This document shows, piece by piece, positions 24,450 to 32,576 of a stretch of 64,000 nt of DNA (positions within the stretch are counted from its first letter, which is position 1; each line of letters begins with the position of its first letter). The position numbers were made by a program, and so were the translations under genes. The DNA comes from Glaciihabitans sp. INWT7 (GTDB taxonomy: Bacteria; Actinomycetota; Actinomycetes; Actinomycetales; Microbacteriaceae), in the NCBI RefSeq assembly GCF_014217685.1, contig NZ_CP043653.1, positions 996,419 to 1,060,418 on the forward strand, in the 5' to 3' direction. Under the pieces are notes generated by a model. That model had not been told where the DNA came from. It saw nothing but the letters and a program-made list of their open reading frames with translations, and searched no databases.

Positions 24450-25889
24450 ATGGAGTTTTACGAGACGACCCCCCGGCACGACCTCACCTACTCCGACGTC
24501 TTCCTGGTGCCAAGCCATTCGGATGTCGGCAGCCGCCTTGCGGTGTCGCTCGCGCCGGAGGATGGCACCGGCGCGACGATTCCGATCGTCTCCGCGAACA
24601 TGAACTCGGTGACCGGTCCGCGGCTCGCGGCGACTCTCGCGCGCCGCGGAGGGCTCGCCGTGCTACCCCAAGATCTCCACCTGCAAGATCTCGACGCGGC
24701 CATCCGCTGGGTGAAGGCACAGCCGGTGGCCTTCGACACCCCCCTCTTCCTCTCGGCGGACCAGACCGTGGCAGAAGCGCTCCGTCAGATCCCACCGATC
24801 GGCGGTCACGGAATCGTCGTCACTGACGAGCATGGCGCCTTCGTCGGCTGCATCCCGGCGCTCCGCCTCGGCACGGCGCTGCCCGATGCCCGTCTCGGCG
24901 ACCTGTTGCACGGCGCGCTCGCGTCGATCGACGCTGATGACGTCACTGACGCACGGGCCGCCTTCGACCTGATGGTCGCCGCGGATCTCGAATTCGCTCC
25001 GGTGCTGCACCACGGTGCCGTCGTCGGCACGCTCAGTCGCACCAGCGCGTTGCGCTCCACGCTCTACCAGCCGGCACTCGACGCGAACGGCCGGCTCCGT
25101 GTCGCCGCGGCCGTCGGAATCAACGGGGATGTCGCGGGCAAGGCCGCCGCTCTCGCCTCAGCCGGCGTCGACGTGCTGGTGCTCGACACCGCCCATGGAC
25201 ACCAGGAGGGCATGTTGCGCGCGATCCGCGCCGTCAAGGCTCTCGGGCTCAGCGTGCCCATCGTCGCCGGCAACGTGGTGACGACAGCCGCGGTGAAGGA
25301 TCTCGTGGCCGCGGGGGCTGACATCGTCAAGGTCGGTGTCGGACCCGGAGCCATGTGCACCACCCGCATGATGACGGCCGTCGGACGCCCCCAGTTCTCC
25401 GCCGTGCTCGAGACCGCCGAAGCCGCGCGCGAGCTCGGAGCGCAGGTCTGGGCGGATGGTGGCGTGCGGTATCCGCGGGACGTCGCCCTCGCGCTCGCCG
25501 CGGGGGCCTCATCCGTGATGATCGGATCCTGGTTCGCCGGAACCATCGAAGCACCCGGCACCCTCGAGACGGATGCGGCCGGTCGGCTCTACAAAGAGAG
25601 CTGGGGCATGGCGTCCACCAAGGCCGTGCACGATCGATTCGATCGCCTCGATCCCTACGAGCTCGCCCGGAAGACGCTCTTTGCGGAGGGGATCTCGTCG
25701 TCGAAGATCTACCTCGACCCCCTGCGTCCCTCTGTCGAAGACCTCCTCGACATGATCACCTCCGGGGTGCGTTCATCGCTCACCTACGCCGGCGCGGCGA
25801 ACCTCGCCGAGTTCCACGAGCGGGCCCTGGTCGGCATCCAGTCCGCGGCGGGCTACGAAGAGGGCAAGGCGCTGCCCGTCAGCTGGTAG
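24450..25889 (+). CDS. guaB1: GuaB1 family IMP dehydrogenase-related protein (probable GMP reductase)
   Basis: A 479-residue (beta/alpha)8 enzyme of the IMPDH/GMP reductase family with an inserted pair of CBS domains (about 90-205). The N-terminus DLTYSDVFLVPSHSDV and the catalytic loop VGVGPGAMCTTRMMTAVGRPQ, with its Cys near residue 300, are clear. The extended GMT-type C-terminal segment follows SSVMIGSWFAGTIEAPG. This subgroup is annotated GuaB1; work on the mycobacterial protein assigns it as a CBS-regulated GMP reductase rather than an IMP dehydrogenase. A TACCTT box seven bases before the ATG suggests a leaderless mRNA. It is divergent from kgd. Confidence 0.88.
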   Translation: MEFYETTPRHDLTYSDVFLVPSHSDVGSRLAVSLAPEDGTGATIPIVSANMNSVTGPRLAATLARRGGLAVLPQDLHLQDLDAAIRWVKAQPVAFDTPLFLSADQTVAEALRQIPPIGGHGIVVTDEHGAFVGCIPALRLGTALPDARLGDLLHGALASIDADDVTDARAAFDLMVAADLEFAPVLHHGAVVGTLSRTSALRSTLYQPALDANGRLRVAAAVGINGDVAGKAAALASAGVDVLVLDTAHGHQEGMLRAIRAVKALGLSVPIVAGNVVTTAAVKDLVAAGADIVKVGVGPGAMCTTRMMTAVGRPQFSAVLETAEAARELGAQVWADGGVRYPRDVALALAAGASSVMIGSWFAGTIEAPGTLETDAAGRLYKESWGMASTKAVHDRFDRLDPYELARKTLFAEGISSSKIYLDPLRPSVEDLLDMITSGVRSSLTYAGAANLAEFHERALVGIQSAAGYEEGKALPVSW

Positions 25890-25933
25890 CACCGGCCATT
25901 TGGCAGGTGGCGTCCCGTACACTTGACCGAATA

Positions 25934-25996
25934 ATGGACGACCCCCCTTCATGGCGCCCTGCCCCACTCACTGCTCGCGGTGATGCCCGTGTATGA
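25934..25996 (+). CDS. possible 20-codon leader peptide upstream of the CNNM gene
   Basis: A small frame (MDDPPSWRPAPLTARGDARV) starts at an ATG ten bases after a TACACT box, close to the expected transcription start. It ends 14 bases inside the next gene. It may be translated without a leader and couple ribosomes to the weakly signalled start at 25983. It has no similarity that I know of and could be chance. Confidence 0.3.
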   Translation: MDDPPSWRPAPLTARGDARV

Positions 25997-27314
25997 GTTG
26001 ATCATGCTCGGCGTCGGTCTCCTGCTCACCGTCGGCACCGGCTTCTTCGTCGCCTCGGAGTTCTCGCTCGTCAATCTCAACCGGTCCGATCTCGAATCCC
26101 GGATGGCGCGGGGAGAGAAGCGTCTCGGCCTCACCATCGGTGCCCTCAAGATCACCTCGACGCACCTTTCGAGCGCGCAACTGGGCATCACCCTCACGAC
26201 GCTGCTCACCGGCTACACGATGGAACCGGCGATCGGAGGGCTCCTGTCGGAGCCCCTTTCCGGCCTCGGGTTGACCACCGCCGTGACGACGGTCATCTCC
26301 TCGGTGCTGGCGATCGTGCTGGCCACCCTGCTCTCGATGATCGTCGGTGAACTCGTGCCGAAGAACTTCGCCCTGGCCCTTCCGCTGCCGACGGCCAAAC
26401 TGGTGATCCCTTTCCAAGTGGGATTCACCGCGGTATTCCGTCCCTTCGTGACGCTGCTCAACAACACCGCGAACGTCATTCTGCGGTCCGTGGGGATCGA
26501 GCCGAAAGAGGAGCTCTCCTCCGCCCGCACCGCCGAGGAATTGCGCTCTCTTGTGCGCCGCTCCGCCACCGAGGGGAGCCTCGACCGCGACACCGCGACG
26601 CTCCTCGCCCGCACCCTCGTGTTCAGCGAGCACATCGCCGCCGACGTGATGACTCCGCGCCCCCGGGTGTCCAGTGTCGACCGCACGGATTCGGCGCACA
26701 CCGTGATCGCGCTCGCCCAGCGCACCGGATTCTCCCGGTTCCCGGTGATCGACGATTCGATCGATGATGTCGTTGGACTCGTGCATGTGAAGCAGGCTGT
26801 CGCCGTGCCGAGGGAGAAGCGGGCGGATGTGCCGGTCTCCGCCCTGCAGTCCGATGCGTTGCGCGTGCCGGAGACGATGAAGCTCGATGTGCTGCTCGGC
26901 GAGTTGCGCGGACGGGGCTACCAGATGGCCGTGGTGGTGGACGAGTACGGCGGCACCGCCGGGGTCGTGACGCTCGAGGACCTCGTGGAAGAGCTCGTCG
27001 GCGAGGTGGCGGACGAACACGACCGCACGCTCGCCGGCGTTGTTCGTTCGCGGGACTGGCTCACCTTCCCCGGAATGCTTCGGCCGGACGAACTTCTCGA
27101 GCGCGCCGATGTGGTGATCCCGGAAGAGGGGCCCTACGAGACGGTCGGCGGCTTCATGATGAGCGAGCTCGGCAGGCTGCCGCTCGTGGGCGACACCGTG
27201 GTGGTGGAGGGCGGCGTGTTCCGGGTCGAGCGTCTCGACGGCCGGCGCATCGACCGCGTGCGCTACACGCCCACCGCAGACCCCTCGGTGATCACGGACG
27301 GAGCATCCTCGTGA
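25983..27314 (+). CDS. CNNM/CorC-type membrane protein with CBS pair and transporter-associated domain
   Basis: A 443-residue protein of the hemolysin C/CorC (UPF0053) family. An N-terminal DUF21/CNNM membrane domain (about 1-195, four hydrophobic segments, with FFVASEFSLVNLNRSDLESRM) is followed by two CBS domains (about 215-335, with VMTPRPRVSSVDRTDS) and a C-terminal CorC_HlyC domain with GYQMAVVVDEYGGTAGVVTLEDLVEE before it. CNNM proteins are linked to Mg2+/Co2+ efflux or its regulation. The start has no ribosome binding site; a GTG one codon earlier is possible. Its last bases overlap the next gene (GTGA), so the two paralogues form an operon. Confidence 0.9.
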   Translation: MPVYELIMLGVGLLLTVGTGFFVASEFSLVNLNRSDLESRMARGEKRLGLTIGALKITSTHLSSAQLGITLTTLLTGYTMEPAIGGLLSEPLSGLGLTTAVTTVISSVLAIVLATLLSMIVGELVPKNFALALPLPTAKLVIPFQVGFTAVFRPFVTLLNNTANVILRSVGIEPKEELSSARTAEELRSLVRRSATEGSLDRDTATLLARTLVFSEHIAADVMTPRPRVSSVDRTDSAHTVIALAQRTGFSRFPVIDDSIDDVVGLVHVKQAVAVPREKRADVPVSALQSDALRVPETMKLDVLLGELRGRGYQMAVVVDEYGGTAGVVTLEDLVEELVGEVADEHDRTLAGVVRSRDWLTFPGMLRPDELLERADVVIPEEGPYETVGGFMMSELGRLPLVGDTVVVEGGVFRVERLDGRRIDRVRYTPTADPSVITDGASS

Positions 27315-28351
27315 GCGACACCTGGGGCATCGCCTGGCTGGTGATCCTGCTTCTGATCAACGGCTTCTTCGTCGGTGCGGAGTTCGCCGTGATCTCGGCA
27401 CGCCGATCCCAGATCGAGCCGCGGGCCGAAGCGGGGAGTCGTGCGGCGAAGTCGACGCTCTACGCGATGGAACACGCCACGATGATGCTCGCCACCAGCC
27501 AGCTCGGCATCACGGTGTGTTCGCTGCTCATCCTCAACGTCTCCGAGCCGGCCATCCATCACCTTCTGGAGTATCCGCTCGCCCTCACCCACCTGCCAGA
27601 GGACGTGGTCGGCACCATCGCCTTCGTGATCGCCTTGATCGTCGTCTCGTTCCTGCACGTCGTGATCGGCGAGATGGTGCCGAAGAACCTGTCGTTCTCG
27701 GTTCCGGATCGAGCGGCGCTCATCCTCGCGCCGCCGCTCGTCTTCATCTCGATGGTCTTCCGTCCGATCATCTACGCCCTCAACGCGACGGCGAACGCGG
27801 TGCTGCGCCTCTTCCGGGTGGAACCCAAGAATGAAGCGAACAGCGCATTCACCGTCGATGAAGTGGCCAACATCGTGGCGCAGTCCACGAAGGAGGGTGT
27901 GCTCACCGACTCCATCGGCGCCCTCAACGCGGCATTCGAGTTCAGCGCCAAGAAGGTGAAGGACATCGCCGTCGGGATGCCCCACCTGGTGAGTCTCTCC
28001 GAAGCCGCGACACCGGCCGACGTCGAGCGCGCGGTGGCCCAGAACGGATTCTCCCGCTACGTGCTGGTCAACGACGAGGGCGAGCCGACGGGTTACCTGC
28101 ATCTCAAGGACGTGCTCGACCTGGATGAGGTCGGCGAATTCGACGAGCCGGTGCCGCCGAAGCGCATTCGCAAGCTCATCTCGATCTTCCGCGGCATGGA
28201 CCTCGAAGACGCCCTCGCGGCGATGAGGCGCTCCGGGGTGCACCTCGCGAGAGTCTTCGACGACTCCGGGCAGACGAGGGGCGTGCTGTTCCTCGAGGAC
28301 ATCATTGAGGAGCTCGTCGGCGAAGTGCAGGATGCCACCCGCCGCAGGTGA
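27311..28351 (+). CDS. CNNM/CorC-type membrane protein, second paralogue lacking the CorC_HlyC domain
   Basis: A 346-residue paralogue of the preceding protein. It has the DUF21/CNNM membrane domain (INGFFVGAEFAVISARRSQIEPRA near residues 16-38, SFLHVVIGEMVPKNLSF near 110) and a CBS pair ending in VLFLEDIIEELVGEV, but stops there. It thus lacks the C-terminal CorC_HlyC domain that the upstream protein has. GTG start overlapping the upstream stop by four bases. Paired genes with this long/short pattern are frequent in actinobacteria and may form a hetero-oligomer involved in divalent cation handling; this is inferred. Confidence 0.88.
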   Translation: MSDTWGIAWLVILLLINGFFVGAEFAVISARRSQIEPRAEAGSRAAKSTLYAMEHATMMLATSQLGITVCSLLILNVSEPAIHHLLEYPLALTHLPEDVVGTIAFVIALIVVSFLHVVIGEMVPKNLSFSVPDRAALILAPPLVFISMVFRPIIYALNATANAVLRLFRVEPKNEANSAFTVDEVANIVAQSTKEGVLTDSIGALNAAFEFSAKKVKDIAVGMPHLVSLSEAATPADVERAVAQNGFSRYVLVNDEGEPTGYLHLKDVLDLDEVGEFDEPVPPKRIRKLISIFRGMDLEDALAAMRRSGVHLARVFDDSGQTRGVLFLEDIIEELVGEVQDATRRR

Positions 28352-28373
28352 TCTCAGCGCTGCGTGACGACTC

Positions 28374-29459
28374 TCAGGCCGGCCACTTCGCCCGGAGATA
28401 CTGGTCTGGCCAGTAGTCCAGTTCGACGCCGAGTTCGTGCGCGGCGCGAAGCGGGAAGTGCGGGTCGCGCATGATCGCGCGGGCCAGCATCACGGCATCG
28501 GCCTTGCCGGAGGCGACGATCTCCTCCGCCTGCTGCGCCTCGGTGATGAGTCCGACCGCGCTCACCTCGACCGACGAGGCATGTTTCACGAAGTCGGCGA
28601 AGGGCACCTGGTAGCCGGGTGCGAGCGGGATGGTGGTGCCGGAGACGAGACCCCCGGAGGAGATGTCGAAGAAGTCGGCGCCGGCATCCCGTGCCCAGTC
28701 GGCGACCGTCGCGGTCTGCTCCCGGTCCCAGCCGCCCTCCGCCCAGTCTGTAGCCGAGAAACGCACGAACAGCGGCACATCCTCGCCCGCTTCGGCTCGA
28801 ACGGCGGCGATCACGCGGAGCAGAAGGCGGGCGCGGTTCTCGAGGCTTCCCCCGTATTCGTCGGTGCGGAGGTTGGACAGCGGCGACAGGAACTGGTGGA
28901 GGAGGTAACCGTGTGCCGCGTGGAGCTCGAGCACGTCGAATCCGGCGTCGAGGGACCGCCGGGTGGCCGCGGCGAAGTCGGCGACGACACCGTCGATGCC
29001 GGCCCGGTCGAGTTCGGCGGGAACGGCGTAGCCGGTGAAGGCGACGGCCGAGGGGGCAACCGCCGTCCAGCCTCCCTGCGACAGCGGCACGCTCCCGCGC
29101 TCCTCAGCCCAGGGACGCCAGGTGGAGGCCTTGCGCCCGGCGTGCGCGAGCTGGATGCCGGCGACGGCGCCGTGGGCGTGGAGGAAAGAGACGATCCGCT
29201 GCCACGCATCGCGCTGCTCATCGGTGTAGACGCCGGTGTCTTCGGGGGAGATGCGACCCTCCGCGCTCACGGCGGTCGCTTCGGTGATCACGAGTCCGGC
29301 GCCACCCTTGGCGAATCCACCGAGGTGCACGAGGTGCCAGTCTGTCGGCACCCCGTCGTGCTTCTCCACAGAGTATTCGCACATCGGCGCGACCCAGAGG
29401 CGATTTCGCATCGTGACGGAACGCACCGAATAGGGACTGAAGAGAGCGGAATTCGACAT
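28374..29459 (-). CDS. NADH:flavin oxidoreductase, old yellow enzyme (YqjM-like)
   Basis: A 361-residue FMN-dependent ene-reductase. The N-terminal LWVAPMCEYSVEKHDGVPTDWHLVHLGGFAKGGAGLVITEATAVS holds the FMN region with the Cys typical of the YqjM/thermophilic-like class. LHAAHGYLLHQFLSPLSNLRTDEYGGSLENRARLL is the shared OYE signature near residues 170-200. The C-terminal VMLARAIMRDPHFPLRAA binds FMN phosphate. Enzymes of this class reduce alpha,beta-unsaturated carbonyl compounds. The ATG at 29459 begins two bases after the HAD gene stop, so the two are an operon. Confidence 0.92.
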   Translation of the reverse strand: MSNSALFSPYSVRSVTMRNRLWVAPMCEYSVEKHDGVPTDWHLVHLGGFAKGGAGLVITEATAVSAEGRISPEDTGVYTDEQRDAWQRIVSFLHAHGAVAGIQLAHAGRKASTWRPWAEERGSVPLSQGGWTAVAPSAVAFTGYAVPAELDRAGIDGVVADFAAATRRSLDAGFDVLELHAAHGYLLHQFLSPLSNLRTDEYGGSLENRARLLLRVIAAVRAEAGEDVPLFVRFSATDWAEGGWDREQTATVADWARDAGADFFDISSGGLVSGTTIPLAPGYQVPFADFVKHASSVEVSAVGLITEAQQAEEIVASGKADAVMLARAIMRDPHFPLRAAHELGVELDYWPDQYLRAKWPA

Positions 29460-29461
29460 GG

Positions 29462-30097
29462 TCACCTGTCTGAAATGGTCTGGAGGAAGCGGCGCAGCTC
29501 GGCGGCTCCGACGACGTGGTGCCCGGTGATGCCGAGCGACACTGCGCCGTCGACGTTGACCTGCTTATTGTCAATGAAGACCATTTCCGCACAGGTTATT
29601 CCGAGCTCCCGGGCGACCTCGAGATAGATGTCGGCCTCCGGTTTGAGCTTGAGCATCTCTGCGCTCACGAACATCCGCTCGAAGAAGCGGGCGATCGGGG
29701 AGTAGCGGAAGGGACTCGCGAAGTCGAAACCGGCATTGGAGAGGAGCGCGACACGGGTGCCACCGGCGTGCAGCTCGGCGATGACGTCGAAGACGTCGAG
29801 GTCGAGACTGATCCAGCCCGTGAAATCGGCAGCCCACAACTCGTGGATGCGTGCCTCCGACCAGTCGGCGCCGGTATCGGCGGCCACCAGCATCCAGTAG
29901 TCGCGAATGCTGGTGGTGCCGCGGTCGAGGCCGTCGCGGTGGGCCTCGTATGCGACCCGGAAGCGCTGGGGATCGACTCCGGCGAGGGCTTCGAGAGCGG
30001 CACGGGAGGCCTCGCTCGGCGACCGGGAGATGACCTCCCCGTAGTCGAAGACGACGACTCGGTGGGGGATGCTCAGGGCTCGCGCGGTATCGGTCAC
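29462..30097 (-). CDS. HAD family hydrolase (YihX-like phosphatase)
   Basis: A 211-residue haloacid dehalogenase-type hydrolase. Motif I is VVVFDYGEVISR, with the nucleophile Asp and Gly in place of the second Asp, as in the YihX/epoxide-hydrolase N-terminal group. Motif II is VALLSNAGFD, the Lys is in KPEADIYLEVARELG, and motif IV is MVFIDNKQVNVDGAVSLG. Likely substrates are sugar phosphates; not provable here. It starts at GTG 30097. The open frame extends upstream antisense to nnrD but is not protein-like. A TAGTTT box seven bases before the start overlaps the -10 box of the divergent nnrD gene. Confidence 0.85.
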   Translation of the reverse strand: MTDTARALSIPHRVVVFDYGEVISRSPSEASRAALEALAGVDPQRFRVAYEAHRDGLDRGTTSIRDYWMLVAADTGADWSEARIHELWAADFTGWISLDLDVFDVIAELHAGGTRVALLSNAGFDFASPFRYSPIARFFERMFVSAEMLKLKPEADIYLEVARELGITCAEMVFIDNKQVNVDGAVSLGITGHHVVGAAELRRFLQTISDR

Positions 30098-30104
30098 GTC
30101 TTCC

Positions 30105-30114
30105 AAACTATCGT
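30105..30114. promoter_or_regulatory. overlapping divergent -10 boxes (bidirectional promoter)
   Basis: In AAACTATCGT, TATCGT (30109-30114) is a -10 box for nnrD, seven bases before its ATG. On the other strand TAGTTT (30110-30105) is a -10 box seven bases before the GTG of the HAD gene. The whole gap is 24 bp, so both mRNAs would be leaderless and compete for polymerase. Confidence 0.5.
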
Positions 30115-30121
30115 GAGACCC

Positions 30122-30943
30122 ATGAACACTTTCCTGCCGTGGACAGCTCGCGACGCCGCCGGTCTCATCGCCGTGCCGGCACCGGATGACGACAAGTACT
30201 CCCGCGGAGTGCTCGGAGTGGTCACCGGATCGGCCGCCTACCCCGGGGCCGCCGTGCTCGGAGTGGATGCGGCTCTCCACACGGGCGTGGGAATGGTGCG
30301 CTATCTCGGAGACGAGAGGGCGACGACATTCGTGCTGCAACGCCGCCCGGAGGCGGTGGCCGCCGCCGGTCGTGTGCAGGCCTGGTTGATCGGATCCGGC
30401 ATGGATGCCGCGCTGCGCGACACCGCAACGGCAGACCGGCTCGCCACGGCGCTCGAGTCCGGGCTCCCGGTCGTGGTCGATGCGGGCGCCCTCGACCTGC
30501 TCGATCGCGCGAGCGGGCCGGCGATCATCACCCCGCACTTCCGTGAGCTGTCCAAGGTGCTGGGAGAATCGGCGGAAGACATCGCCCGAGACCCCGCCGA
30601 GACCGCCGCCCGGTCGGCGAGGAAGCTGGGTGTGACGGTGCTGCTGAAGGGACACAGCACCTACGTCGCCGCACCGGATGGGACCTGCCTCGTCGCATCC
30701 TCCGCCCCGGCTTGGCTCGCGACCGCGGGAGCGGGGGATGCCTTGGGCGGCATCCTCGGCGCCCTCGTCGCCACCCATTCGAAGCAGATCGCCGCCGATC
30801 CTTCGCTGCTCGCCCGGATCGGCGCGACGGCGTCGGTGATCCACGGGCTCGCGGCCACCCGGGCGAGCGCCGGCGGACCGCTGACGATTCTCGATCTCAT
30901 CGGCGCGGTGCCGGGAGTCATCGTCGAGCTGCTGGAGGACTAG
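30122..30943 (+). CDS. nnrD: ADP-dependent NAD(P)H-hydrate dehydratase
   Basis: Repair enzyme (273 aa) that dehydrates damaged NAD(P)HX back to NAD(P)H using ADP. It is the stand-alone YjeF C-terminal (ribokinase-like carbohydrate kinase) domain: KYSRGVLGVVTGSAAYPGAAVLGVDAAL near the start, VLLKGHSTYVAAPDG in the middle, and the anion hole/catalytic motif TAGAGDALGGILGAL near residue 205. The NnrE epimerase domain that is fused in many bacteria is absent and not encoded in the window. The transcript appears leaderless. Confidence 0.9.
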   Translation: MNTFLPWTARDAAGLIAVPAPDDDKYSRGVLGVVTGSAAYPGAAVLGVDAALHTGVGMVRYLGDERATTFVLQRRPEAVAAAGRVQAWLIGSGMDAALRDTATADRLATALESGLPVVVDAGALDLLDRASGPAIITPHFRELSKVLGESAEDIARDPAETAARSARKLGVTVLLKGHSTYVAAPDGTCLVASSAPAWLATAGAGDALGGILGALVATHSKQIAADPSLLARIGATASVIHGLAATRASAGGPLTILDLIGAVPGVIVELLED

Positions 30944-31713
30944 CCGACGAGGCCGGTGAACCGGGAGAGGAAGTCGCGGGTACGCGTCTCACGGGGGGCC
31001 CCGAAGAGCTGGGCGGGTGGCCCCTGCTCGGCGATCACCCCCGAGTCGAGGAAGACGACGTGATTCGCGACATCGCGGGCGAAGGCCATCTCGTGCGTCG
31101 CCATCACGATCGTGGTGCCGCGGGCGGCAAGGGTGCGCACGAGTTCGAGCACCTCTCCGACGAGCTCCGGGTCGAGGGCACTGGTTATCTCGTCGAGCAG
31201 CAGGAGCTCCGGATCGGTGGCGATGGCGCGCACGATGGCGACGCGCTGCTGCTGGCCGCCCGACAGCCGGTCGGGGTAGGCTCCGGCGCGATCCGCCAGC
31301 CCCACCTGGTCGAGCAGCTGCCTGGCGGTCTGTTCGGCGGTCGCCCGCGCCACTCCGAGCATCCGGCGGCTCGCGAGGGTCACGTTGTCGAGCACAGTCA
31401 GGTGCGGAAACAGATTGAACTGCTGGAAGACCATGCCGATGCGCGCACGGATGACATCGGGGCGCGTCTGGGGGCGGCTGATGTCGGTGCCGCGGAGGAA
31501 TACCTGGCCGTCATCCACCCGCTCGAGCAGGTTGATCGTGCGCAGCAGGGTGGACTTTCCCGACCCGCTCGCCCCGATCAGCGCCACGACCTGATGGCTC
31601 GCCACGGTGAGATCGACCCCGCGCAACACCTCGGTGTCTCCGAACGCCTTCCAGACGTTGTCGAGGCGCAGCACCTCTTCGCGCGGCGTCGCCGCGTCGT
31701 CGAACTGGCTCAT
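30940..31713 (-). CDS. polar amino acid ABC transporter, ATP-binding protein
   Basis: A 257-residue ABC ATPase of the PAAT (GlnQ/HisP-like) family: Walker A GASGSGKS near residues 48-55, Q-loop GMVFQQFNLFPHLTVLDNV, signature RLSGGQQQRVAIVRA, Walker B LLLLDEITSALDPELV and H-loop VMATHEM. The start ATG overlaps the permease stop (ATGA), so it is the last gene of the binding protein-permease-ATPase operon. It energises uptake of a polar amino acid such as glutamine, cystine or a cationic amino acid. Its 3' end overlaps the convergent nnrD gene by four bases. Confidence 0.93.
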   Translation of the reverse strand: MSQFDDAATPREEVLRLDNVWKAFGDTEVLRGVDLTVASHQVVALIGASGSGKSTLLRTINLLERVDDGQVFLRGTDISRPQTRPDVIRARIGMVFQQFNLFPHLTVLDNVTLASRRMLGVARATAEQTARQLLDQVGLADRAGAYPDRLSGGQQQRVAIVRAIATDPELLLLDEITSALDPELVGEVLELVRTLAARGTTIVMATHEMAFARDVANHVVFLDSGVIAEQGPPAQLFGAPRETRTRDFLSRFTGLVG

Positions 31714-32567
31714 ACGATCGACCCCGCCTGCTCGCGAGCCCGCATTCGTGCCGTGTACCAGTCGGTGAGGCGGATCATGGGCAGCGCGAGCAGCACGAAA
31801 AGCAGCCCCGCCAGCACATAGGGGGTGAAGTTGAATGAGGAGGCAGTCTCGATCTGCGCAGCCCGCACGGCATCGATGGCCCCGAGCACCGAGATGAGCC
31901 CCACATCCTTCTGCATGGCGACGAAGTCGTTCATGAGCGCCGGTGTGACCTTGCGGATCGCCTGAGGCAGGATCACCAGTCTCATCGTCTTCCCGTGGCT
32001 CAGACCGAGGGACCGGGCGGCGAGACGCTGGGAGGGATGCACCGACTCGATGCCGGCGCGGAACACCTCCGAGACATAGGCGGAGTAGGTGAGGATGAGT
32101 GCGATGGTGCCCCAGAACTCCGCCGGGAACCGGGGGATATCGAGCCGCAGCCCCGGGATGCCGAATCCCACGAGATAGAGCACGATGATGAGCGGCAGCC
32201 CGCGGAACAGGTCGGTGTATCCGGCCACGAGGGCCCGAACGGGGAAGAAGATCGGCCCGCGAAGAGTGCGAAGGGTCGCAAGGATGATGCTGAGCACCAG
32301 AACCCCGAGCGCGGCGAAGAACAACACCCTGATGTTGAGCCAGAGGCCGGCGATCACCCGCGGCCAGGCCTTCGCGAGCACCGCCGGATCGAAGAAGGAG
32401 TGCTGCACGCGCTGCCAACCGGGGGTGTTGACGATCGCGAACCAGGCGATCGCGGCGAACACCAGAGTGCTGACCACGGCGATGAGCACCGAGCGTGAAG
32501 TCTGGCGTCGGCGGAAGCCTCGGCGGTCGAGTTCGACCGCGCTCGGTTCGTGCAGGGCAGTCGTCAT
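31710..32567 (-). CDS. polar amino acid ABC transporter, permease
   Basis: A 285-residue inner-membrane permease (HisM/GlnP type). A basic N-terminus precedes five or six membrane segments. The family motif RGLPLIIVLYLVGFG near residue 123 and the EAA loop (AARSLGLSHGKTMRLVILPQA, near 185-205), which contacts the ATPase, are visible. A single permease gene implies a homodimer in the complex. It begins nine bases after the binding-protein gene and overlaps the ATPase gene by four bases. Confidence 0.92.
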   Translation of the reverse strand: MTTALHEPSAVELDRRGFRRRQTSRSVLIAVVSTLVFAAIAWFAIVNTPGWQRVQHSFFDPAVLAKAWPRVIAGLWLNIRVLFFAALGVLVLSIILATLRTLRGPIFFPVRALVAGYTDLFRGLPLIIVLYLVGFGIPGLRLDIPRFPAEFWGTIALILTYSAYVSEVFRAGIESVHPSQRLAARSLGLSHGKTMRLVILPQAIRKVTPALMNDFVAMQKDVGLISVLGAIDAVRAAQIETASSFNFTPYVLAGLLFVLLALPMIRLTDWYTARMRAREQAGSIV

Positions 32568-32576
32568 CCTTGCAAA

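Noticed and set aside
30098-30844. Long N-terminal extension of the HAD hydrolase
   Set aside because: The extension is antisense to nnrD and is not protein-like; the HAD fold begins at the GTG of 30097.
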